The translations under genes were made by a program, and so were the position numbers. A stretch of DNA of 64,000 nucleotides. Origin: Streptomyces aurantiacus (GTDB taxonomy: Bacteria > Actinomycetota > Actinomycetes > Streptomycetales > Streptomycetaceae). Location: the NCBI RefSeq assembly GCF_001418335.1, contig NZ_LIPP01000149.1, positions 62,001 through 126,000 on the forward strand. Direction: 5' to 3'. The notes beneath the pieces are model-generated. The model saw nothing but the letters and a program-made list of their open reading frames with translations. It was not told the origin of the DNA and made no database searches. This document shows, one piece after another, positions 57,988 to 64,000 of this stretch. Every line of letters begins with the position of its first letter. The stretch's first letter is position 1.

Positions 57988-58635
57988 GTGACCGCGGAAA
58001 CCTCCCAGACGCTCGACCGGGGACTGCGTGTCCTCAAGCTGCTCGCCGACACCGACCACGGTCTGACCGTCACCGAGCTGTCCAACAAACTCGGAGTCAA
58101 CCGGACCGTCGTGTACCGGTTGCTCGCCACCCTGGAGCAGCACGCCCTCGTACGCCGGGACCTGGGCGGCCGTGCCCGCGTCGGGCTCGGCGTGCTGCGG
58201 CTCGGCCGACAGGTGCATCCACTGGTCCGCGAGGCCGCGCTGCCCGCACTGCGGTCACTGGCCGAGGACATCGGCGCGACCGCCCATCTCACGCTGGTCG
58301 ACGGCACGGAGGCGCTCGCCGTCGCCGTGGTCGAACCGACGTGGACCGACTATCACGTGGCCTACCGCGCCGGGTTCCGGCATCCGCTGGAGCGGGGCGC
58401 CGCCGGAAAGGCGATCCTCGCCGCGCGGGCCGGGGGCGGGGCCGCGGACGAGCTCGGCTTCACCCTCACGCACGGCGAGCTGGAGGCCGGCGCGAGTGGC
58501 GCGGCGGCCGCGCTGATCGGTGTGACGGGGGTGGAGGGCAGCGTGGGTGTGGTGATGCTCGCGGACGCGGTGCCGGAGCGGGTGGGGCCGCGGGTTGTCG
58601 ACGCGGCGCGGGAGGTGGCGGACGCGCTTCGCTGA
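57988..58635 (+). CDS. IclR-family transcriptional regulator
   Basis: 215 aa from GTG 57988 with aaggag 8 bases upstream. Winged HTH: LDRGLRVLKLLADTDHGLTV, TELSNKLGVNRTVVYRLLAT. The effector domain follows with DIGATAHLTLVDGTEALAVA, YHVAYRAGFRHPLERGAAGK (conserved RG-GK) and VEGSVGVVMLADAVPE. Slightly shorter than the usual ~250 aa. Target unknown; the neighbours are not obvious metabolic genes. Confidence 0.88.
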   Translation: MTAETSQTLDRGLRVLKLLADTDHGLTVTELSNKLGVNRTVVYRLLATLEQHALVRRDLGGRARVGLGVLRLGRQVHPLVREAALPALRSLAEDIGATAHLTLVDGTEALAVAVVEPTWTDYHVAYRAGFRHPLERGAAGKAILAARAGGGAADELGFTLTHGELEAGASGAAAALIGVTGVEGSVGVVMLADAVPERVGPRVVDAAREVADALR

Positions 58636-58689
58636 CGTCGCGCTGCCGCGCGGGGCCCGTGGCAGAGGGCCGTGTGCCGTCCGCGGGGC

Positions 58690-58760
58690 GGTGGGGGCTT
58701 GGCGCGCAGTTCCCCGCGCCCCTAAGGGGGCTGCCCCCAAGGGGGCGCCCCCTGGGGCCC
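58690..58760. repeat. Streptomyces intergenic palindromic (REP-like) element, copy 2
   Basis: Contains cgcgcagttccccgcgcccc (58703-58722), the exact reverse complement of 37498-37517, followed by a self-complementary GC run (aagggggctgccccc and gggggcgccccct). Sits between two genes, as copy 1 does. Confidence 0.65.
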
Positions 58761-58798
58761 CAGGCTACACATCCTCGCCCTCGCGTTAGATTGATCCC

Positions 58799-59617
58799 GT
58801 GCCCTATCGCCTCTCTCACCTGTCTCGCCCCTCCCGTCTCTCTCGGCCCCGGGCCGTTGCCGTCTGCGCCCTCCCCGTCGTGGCGCTGCTCGCCACGGCG
58901 GTGTTCGCGCCGTTGCCGTTCTCGATGGCCCAGCCCGGTATGACGGCGGACGTCCTCGGTGAGAACAAGGGCGACCCGGTGATCACGATCTCCGGTACGA
59001 AGGTCCGCGGGACGAGCGGGCAGCTGCGGATGACGACCATCGAGGCGACGGGCCCGGACGCGCACGTGGACCTCGGTGACGTGCTCGACGGCTGGTTCCG
59101 TACGGACCGTGCGGTGATGCCGCGCGACTCGGTCTACCCGAAGGGGGACGGCGTCGAGGAGATCGAGGAGTACAACGCCGAGGAGATGAGGAAGTCCCAG
59201 GACGCCGCCACCGAGGCGGCCCTGAGCCACCTCGGTGAGAAGCCGGACGACATCAGGGTCACCCTGAAGCTCGCCGACGTGGGCGGTCCGAGCGCCGGGC
59301 TCCTCTTCTCCCTCGGCATCGTCGACAAACTGGACGGCGACGGCAGCGGCGGCGACCTCACGGGCGGCCGGGTCATCGCGGGTACGGGAACGATCGACGC
59401 CGACGGGAAGGTCGGCGCGGTCGGGGGAGTGGCCCTCAAGACCAAGGCGGCCCGCCGTGACGGCGCCACGGTCTTCCTGGTCCCGAGGGCGGAGTGCGCC
59501 GACGCGAAGACGGAGCTGCCGAAGGGACTCCGCCTCATCCCGGTGACGACACTCAAGGGCGCGGTGAACTCCCTGGTGGCGCTGGAGAAGGGACAGGGCT
59601 CCGTCCCGGGCTGTTAG
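58799..59617 (+). CDS. Membrane-anchored Lon-like (S16) protease domain protein
   Basis: 272 aa from GTG 58799; tagatt (58787-58792) immediately upstream suggests a leaderless transcript. A signal anchor at ~20-45 (AVAVCALPVVALLATAVFAP). The S16 domain is at the C-terminus: GGPSAGLLFSLGIVDKL with Ser165, and GKVGAVGGVALKTKAA with Lys214 as the probable dyad partner. YlbL-like relatives usually carry a PDZ domain between anchor and protease; I see no clear PDZ here. Active outside the membrane, substrate unknown. Confidence 0.8.
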   Translation: MPYRLSHLSRPSRLSRPRAVAVCALPVVALLATAVFAPLPFSMAQPGMTADVLGENKGDPVITISGTKVRGTSGQLRMTTIEATGPDAHVDLGDVLDGWFRTDRAVMPRDSVYPKGDGVEEIEEYNAEEMRKSQDAATEAALSHLGEKPDDIRVTLKLADVGGPSAGLLFSLGIVDKLDGDGSGGDLTGGRVIAGTGTIDADGKVGAVGGVALKTKAARRDGATVFLVPRAECADAKTELPKGLRLIPVTTLKGAVNSLVALEKGQGSVPGC

Positions 59618-59636
59618 GAACCGCTGTCGGCCGGAA

Positions 59637-59689
59637 CCACTGCCCGCCAGGACCGCTGCCTGCCAGGGCCGCTGCCCGCCAGGGCCGCT
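59637..59689. repeat. 16-bp imperfect tandem repeat between convergent genes
   Basis: ccactgcccgccagga, ccgctgcctgccaggg, ccgctgcccgccaggg and a partial copy (59637-59689) fill the gap between the S16 protease and the binding protein. It may aid termination or be slippage-prone. Confidence 0.8.
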
Positions 59690-60702
59690 CAGCCCTCCTT
59701 CACGAATCCCTCCGCCTTCATCCAGTCCAGTGCCACCGCGTGCGGGTCCTGGCCGTCGACGTCGACCTTGGCGTTCAGTTCCTGGGCCACGTCGTTGTTC
59801 AGCCGCTCGGTGACCGGGGCCAGGATGGCGGCGATCGCCGGGTACTTCTTCAGGGTTGTGGAGTTGATCTCGGGAGCCACGTTGTAGTTGGGGAAGAACT
59901 TCTTGTCGTCGGCCATCACCGCGAGGTTCATGGACTTGATGCGCCCGTCGGTGGTGAAGACCTCCCCGTACGTGCAACTCCCCTTGGCGACCTGCGTGTA
60001 GATGATCCCGGTGTCCATCTGCGTGATGTTCCCGCCGGGCAGTTTCATGCCGTACGCCTCCTCCATGCCCGGCATCCCGTCCGCCCGGTTGGCGAACTCG
60101 CTCTCCACACAGACCGTGACCGCACCGGGGTCCGACGTGGCGAGGGCGGCCACCTCGGACAGCGTCTTCGTGCCGTACTCCTTGAAGTTGGACCGGTTCA
60201 TGGCGAGCGCGTACGTATTGTTCAGCGCCGACGGCGCCAGCCAGGTCAGCCCGTTCTTCAGGTCGGCCGCACGCACGGCCTCCCACTGCTTGTCCGGTTC
60301 CGGGATGGGGTCGCTGTTGCCCTGGTAGGTGATCCAGGCGGTGCCCGTGTACTCGTACATGGCGTCCGCGTCCCCGCTCTTGACCGCCTCCCGGGCGCCG
60401 ATGGAGCCCTGGATGCCCGTGCGGTCGAGGACGTCGGCGCCGGCCGCCTCGAAGGCGATGCCCATGATCGCGCCGAGGACGAGCTGCTCGGTGAACTCCT
60501 TGGACGTCACGGTGAGATCGGCGCCCTTGAGCGGCTGCCCCCGCCCGACCGAGCCCGGCTTCACATCGTCGACCATGGGCGAACCACTGGTCAGCCCACA
60601 GCCGGGAACCACCGCCAGCAGAGCCCCCGCCACCAACACGACCCGCGTGGCCGCCAGAGCCGTACCCCGTCCCGTACGCCGCCCCGTACGCCGTCTCATC
60701 AT
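59689..60702 (-). CDS. Glycine betaine/choline-type ABC substrate-binding lipoprotein
   Basis: 337 aa from ATG 60702 (ATGA overlap with the permease). Basic N-terminus and lipobox ending Cys35 (AVVPGC). OpuAC/ProX-like: DLTVTSKEFTEQLVLGAIMG, YEYTGTAWITYQGNSDPIPE, NNTYALAMNRSNFKEYGTKT, ending MKAEGFVKEG. It binds quaternary ammonium osmoprotectants or related compounds outside the cell. Last gene of the operon. Confidence 0.87.
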   Translation of the reverse strand: MMRRRTGRRTGRGTALAATRVVLVAGALLAVVPGCGLTSGSPMVDDVKPGSVGRGQPLKGADLTVTSKEFTEQLVLGAIMGIAFEAAGADVLDRTGIQGSIGAREAVKSGDADAMYEYTGTAWITYQGNSDPIPEPDKQWEAVRAADLKNGLTWLAPSALNNTYALAMNRSNFKEYGTKTLSEVAALATSDPGAVTVCVESEFANRADGMPGMEEAYGMKLPGGNITQMDTGIIYTQVAKGSCTYGEVFTTDGRIKSMNLAVMADDKKFFPNYNVAPEINSTTLKKYPAIAAILAPVTERLNNDVAQELNAKVDVDGQDPHAVALDWMKAEGFVKEG

Positions 60703-61550
60703 CCCGATCCCGTCTCCAGTCCGCGCGGGCTGAGCAGCAGTTCGGCCAGCGACGCCAGCCAGTCGACCAGCAGCGCCAGCGCGACGGTCAGGATCGAGCC
60801 GAGGACCAGCACCGGCATCCGCTGATTGGTGATCCCGGTCGTGATCAGTACGCCGAGACCGCCGCCCCCGCCGAACGTGGCGAGCGTCGCCGTGCCCACG
60901 TTCAGGACGAGCGCGGTACGCACTCCCGCGAGGATCAGCGGTACGGCGAGGGGGAGTTCGACCCGGCCCAGTACGCCCAGCGGTGACATGCCGATGCCCC
61001 GGGCGGCCTCCAGGAGCGTCGGGTCGTTCGCCTTCAGCCCGGCGATCGTGTTCGACAGGACCGGCAGGACGGCGTACGCGATGATGCCGATCAGCGCGGC
61101 TTTGCGGCCGATGCCCAGCCAGATCACCAACAGGGCCAGCAGACCGATCGCGGGCGTCGCCTGCCCCATGTTGGCGAAGGTCATCGCCACCGGTGCCGCC
61201 CTGCGAAAAGCCCCGCGCGTCAGCAGGATGCCCAGCGGGATCGCGATGACCAGCACGAAGAACGTGGAGATCACGGTCAGTTCGATGTGCTGCCGCAGCG
61301 CCTTCCACACCTGGCCGTTCGAGAGCGCGTTCTCGGAGAGCGGGTCCAGGTCCGCATGCCGGAACCAGAGCCAGGTGCAGAGCAGCCCGACGACGAGCAC
61401 GGCGGGCAGGAAGGTCAGCTTCCGCCAGCCGAGCCCGGCCGCCCGCGACATGGCGTCCGCCACGGCAAGGCCCTCGTCGATCGCGGCCTCCCGCCCGGCC
61501 TCCACCCCCAGACCGGAAGCGCCGCCGCGGCCACTCTCGGGAGCCCTCAC
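60699..61550 (-). CDS. ABC transporter permease (OpuBB/BD-type), gene 2
   Basis: 283 aa from GTG 61550 (GTGA overlap). The first helix is LTFLPAVLVVGLLCTWLWF, preceded by a ~45-residue Gly/Ala tail. Core: IELTVISTFFVLVIAIPLGI, MGQATPAIGLLALLVIWLGI, EAARGIGMSPLGVLGRVELP (permease loop). Second of two permeases in the operon. Confidence 0.88.
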   Translation of the reverse strand: MRAPESGRGGASGLGVEAGREAAIDEGLAVADAMSRAAGLGWRKLTFLPAVLVVGLLCTWLWFRHADLDPLSENALSNGQVWKALRQHIELTVISTFFVLVIAIPLGILLTRGAFRRAAPVAMTFANMGQATPAIGLLALLVIWLGIGRKAALIGIIAYAVLPVLSNTIAGLKANDPTLLEAARGIGMSPLGVLGRVELPLAVPLILAGVRTALVLNVGTATLATFGGGGGLGVLITTGITNQRMPVLVLGSILTVALALLVDWLASLAELLLSPRGLETGSG

Positions 61551-62806
61551 GCCTCCCCCTCCCCGCCGGCCGCGCCCTCCAGATCGTGCTGGTGCTCCAT
61601 CGCGTCGAGCCGGTCGGCCTCCAGCATCTCCTGCACGGAGTTCATCAGCGTCGCCATGTCCACCACGCCGGTGTACTCCCCGCGCCGCCCGGTCACCACG
61701 ACCCGCCCCGCGTTGTCGATGAGCACGGCCTCCAGCGCGTCCCGCAGCGTCCCGTCCCGGGTCACCGTGTCGTGCACCGGCGTGCCCGCCCTGGCCAGCG
61801 AACCCCGGGCCCGCATCAGGTCCCCGCGCCGCAGCCACTTGTAGGGCCGCCCCTGCCGGTCGAGCAGCAGGATCTCGTTCGTGCCGCTCGACCGGACCCT
61901 GCTGACGATCTCCTGCAGTGAGTCGTCGACGGTCACCGTCGGATAGTCGGTGATCTCCACGTCCCGTACGCGGGTCAGGTTCAGCCGCTTCAGCGCGGCC
62001 CCCGCGCCCACGAACCCGGACACGAAGTCGTCGGCGGGGTTGGTGAGGATGGCCTCCGGGGTGTCGAACTGCGCGATGTGCGACCGCTCCCGCAGCACGG
62101 CGATCCGGTCGCCCAGCTTGATGGCCTCGTCGAAGTCGTGCGTGACGAAGACAATGGTCTTGTGCAACTCGTGCTGCAGCCGGATCAGCTCGTCCTGCAA
62201 ATGATCACGCGTGATGGGATCGACGGCACCGAACGGCTCGTCCATCAGAAGCACGGGCGGATCGGCGGCCAACGCCCGCGCCACCCCCACCCGTTGCTGC
62301 TGACCGCCCGACAGCTGCCGCGGATAACGGCCCCGGAACTCACCGGCGTCGAGACCGACAAGATCCAGCATCTCCTCGATCCGAGCGGCGATCCGCGCCT
62401 TCGGCCAGCCGATCATCTTCGGTACGAGGCCGATGTTCTGCGCGACCGTCATGTGCGGGAAGAGCCCCGAGGACTGGATGGCGTACCCGATCTTCCGGCG
62501 CAGCTTCACGGGGTCCATGTGGGTGACGTCCTCGCCACCGATCCTGATCCGTCCGCCGGTGGGCTCGATCAGCCGGTTGATCATCTTCAGGGTGGTGGAC
62601 TTCCCGCACCCCGAGGGCCCCACGAGGACGACGAGCTCGCCGGCGTTGATCTCCATGTCGACGCTGTCCACCGCGGGATCGGAACTTCCCGGATACCGCT
62701 TGGTCAGGCTCTCCAGCCGAATGGTGGCACCGGTGGCGGCCCTCTCCGCACTACGGTCCCCGACCGTCCGAGGCTGCTCGGACGGCGTCCCGGATGTCTC
62801 AGACAC
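61547..62806 (-). CDS. ABC ATPase with C-terminal CBS pair (OpuBA-type)
   Basis: 419 aa from GTG 62806. Walker A GPSGCGKSTTLKMINRL, Q-loop YAIQSSGLFPHMTVAQNIG, LSGGQQQRVGVARALAADPP, Walker B LLMDEPFGAVDP, H-loop THDFDEAIKLGD. The C-terminal ~140 residues are two CBS domains, which in OpuA-type ATPases sense ionic strength. The start overlaps the upstream permease stop by 8 bases. Confidence 0.92.
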   Translation of the reverse strand: MSETSGTPSEQPRTVGDRSAERAATGATIRLESLTKRYPGSSDPAVDSVDMEINAGELVVLVGPSGCGKSTTLKMINRLIEPTGGRIRIGGEDVTHMDPVKLRRKIGYAIQSSGLFPHMTVAQNIGLVPKMIGWPKARIAARIEEMLDLVGLDAGEFRGRYPRQLSGGQQQRVGVARALAADPPVLLMDEPFGAVDPITRDHLQDELIRLQHELHKTIVFVTHDFDEAIKLGDRIAVLRERSHIAQFDTPEAILTNPADDFVSGFVGAGAALKRLNLTRVRDVEITDYPTVTVDDSLQEIVSRVRSSGTNEILLLDRQGRPYKWLRRGDLMRARGSLARAGTPVHDTVTRDGTLRDALEAVLIDNAGRVVVTGRRGEYTGVVDMATLMNSVQEMLEADRLDAMEHQHDLEGAAGGEGEA

Positions 62807-63446
62807 GAATCCCCCTCGGGATGGTCAGTCGCCCGATGAGGACGTACACGGCGTCGAACAGCAACGCGAGGACGATGATCCCGAGCGTGCCCGCGAGCAC
62901 CTGGTTGAGCGCGTTCTTGCTGCCCAGGGAGGCGATACCGCGGAAGATCTCGTTGCCGAGGCCGGGCCCGGAGGCGTAGGCGGCGATGGCGGCGATGCCC
63001 ATCAGCATCTGGGTGGAGACCCGGATGCCGGTCAGGATCGGCGGCCAGGCGAGCGGCAGCTCGACCCGCAGGAGCCGGGCGAGCCGCGACATCCCGATGC
63101 CTGTCGCCGCGTCCACCAGCGACGGATCGACCCCGCGCAGCCCGACGATCGAGTTGCGGACGATCGGCAGCAGCCCGTACAGGATCAGCGCGATGACCGT
63201 GGGAGGAACGCCGAGACCCACGACCGGGACCAGCAGACCGATCATGGCGAGCGAGGGGATGGTCAGCAGGGTCGCCGTCGTGGTCGTGGCGAGGTTCCCC
63301 GCCCAGCCGCTGCGGTAGGTGACGACGCCGAGCACCACCCCCAGAACCGTGGCGACGACCATGCACTGGAACACGGCGCTGGCGTGCTGGTAGACGTCGG
63401 CGAGAAGCTGCTGATGGCGACTGCCGAGGTACTCCCAGAAGTTCAC
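62799..63446 (-). CDS. ABC transporter permease (OpuBB/BD-type), gene 1
   Basis: 215 aa from GTG 63446 with ggggtga upstream. Helices ASAVFQCMVVATVLGVVLGV, LLTIPSLAMIGLLVPVVGLG, GLLPIVRNSIVGLRGVD, DAATGIGMSRLARLLRVELP (permease loop). Overlaps the ATPase start; 24 bases follow the Lrp stop. Confidence 0.9.
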   Translation of the reverse strand: MNFWEYLGSRHQQLLADVYQHASAVFQCMVVATVLGVVLGVVTYRSGWAGNLATTTTATLLTIPSLAMIGLLVPVVGLGVPPTVIALILYGLLPIVRNSIVGLRGVDPSLVDAATGIGMSRLARLLRVELPLAWPPILTGIRVSTQMLMGIAAIAAYASGPGLGNEIFRGIASLGSKNALNQVLAGTLGIIVLALLFDAVYVLIGRLTIPRGIRV

Positions 63447-63470
63447 CCGCTGTCACCCCACTCGGTCGCC

Positions 63471-63953
63471 TCAGTCGCCTCTGCCCGTGTCCTTCGCCGC
63501 CTGCTCCACCAGCGGGATGATCCGCAGCGGAACGGGGTTCTCCATGACGATCGCCGTGGAGGCCCGGACAATGCCATCAAAACCGACAACCCGGTCGATC
63601 ACCCGCTGAAGATCGGCGTTCGACCGGGCCACGAGCCGGCACAGCATGTCTCCGCCGCCCGTGGTCGTGTGCAGCTCCAGCACCTCGGGCACGGTCGCCA
63701 AGTGCGCCCGGACATCGACCCCTTGCCCCTGCCGGATCTGCAGGGTCGCGAAAGCGGTGACGGGATACCCGAGAGCCGTCGGATCCACCTGCGGCCCGAA
63801 CCCCCGGATGACTCCATTCGACTGAAGCCGGTCCAGCCGGGCCTGCACGGTCCCGCGTGCGACACCGAGCCGGCGGGACATCTCCAGCACGCCGATCCGC
63901 GGCTCCTCGGCGAGCAGCACGATGAGCCGGCCGTCCAAACCATCGATCGCCAC
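63471..63953 (-). CDS. Lrp/AsnC-family regulator
   Basis: 160 aa from GTG 63953 (ggagg 5 bases upstream); longer frames upstream lack a ribosome site. HTH: LDGRLIVLLAEEPRIGVLEM, SRRLGVARGTVQARLDRLQS; ligand-binding RAM domain: LEVHTTTGGGDMLCRL-like region (LELHTTTGGGDMLCRLVARS), VRASTAIVMENPV. First gene of the Opu-type operon, 24 bases before the permease, so it probably controls it in response to an amino-acid-like ligand. Confidence 0.88.
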   Translation of the reverse strand: MAIDGLDGRLIVLLAEEPRIGVLEMSRRLGVARGTVQARLDRLQSNGVIRGFGPQVDPTALGYPVTAFATLQIRQGQGVDVRAHLATVPEVLELHTTTGGGDMLCRLVARSNADLQRVIDRVVGFDGIVRASTAIVMENPVPLRIIPLVEQAAKDTGRGD

Positions 63954-64000
63954 AAGGACCTCCACCCTGGTCACCCTGCACACAACGCCCGACCGAACCC

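Noticed and set aside
1-64000. Insertion sequences or prophage
   Set aside because: No transposase, integrase or phage structural gene was recognised; the toxin island is explained by RHS/T7SS genes. No attachment site was found at the tRNA-Cys.

Overview
The window is chromosomal DNA from a Streptomyces-type actinomycete. The evidence is very high GC with strongly GC-biased third codon positions, many GTG starts, ATGA/GTGA stop-start overlaps, DUF397 / XRE-DUF5753 / ATPase clusters, an ECF sigma / anti-sigma pair, and conserved housekeeping genes. From memory (not searched), the order matB-like, narK, hemD-like, sigU-rsuA, HelD-like ATPase, malic enzyme, hupA, murA, yqgE, sugar ABC operon and hexosaminidase matches the S. 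coelicolor SCO2962-to-SCO2943 region read backwards.

Layout. 1-3.2 kb: end of a deacetylase/glycosyltransferase (matB-like) overlapped by a membrane acyltransferase. 3.4-17.9 kb: an accessory polymorphic-toxin / type VII secretion island. It starts with a degraded RHS tail and small immunity-like genes of visibly lower GC. Next come a lipoprotein plus secreted-protein pair, a 1520-aa RHS toxin with a candidate S1-domain immunity protein, a second copy of the lipoprotein plus secreted-protein pair, and a WXG100-like protein with a large WXG effector-like protein and two companions. 17.9-23.9 kb (minus strand): a three-gene cluster around a giant Ser/Thr kinase-WD40-TPR protein. 24.0-26.3 kb: three DUF397 genes, an XRE-DUF5753 regulator and a divergent anti-sigma-type ATPase.

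26.4-40.6 kb is mostly core: a MarR regulator divergent from a Rid-family gene with twin operators, nitrate transporter, uroporphyrinogen-III synthase fused to a winged helix, CGNR protein, ECF sigma and anti-sigma, HelD-like RNA polymerase recycling ATPase, malic enzyme preceded by a cysteine-rich leader peptide and hairpin, HU, MurA and YqgE. 40.7-46.4 kb: DUF3039 protein, then a sugar ABC importer and GH20 hexosaminidase operon behind a DasR-like operator, suggesting uptake and cleavage of GlcNAc oligosaccharides.

46.7-51.6 kb: a three-subunit xanthine-dehydrogenase-like operon whose large subunit has lost hallmark active-site motifs. 51.7-64 kb: a double SUKH-4 protein, tRNA-Cys, an MFS transporter behind a perfect palindrome, an antitoxin/Doc pair, a DEAD-box helicase, an IclR regulator, a Lon-like (S16) membrane protease, and a minus-strand Lrp plus glycine-betaine/choline-type ABC operon.

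The most noteworthy items are the polycysteine leader/attenuator before the malic enzyme, the duplicated lipoprotein/secreted-protein module preceding T7SS-type effectors, the ART-like RHS tip with an S1-domain neighbour, the kinase-WD40-TPR cluster, and the degenerate molybdenum hydroxylase operon.
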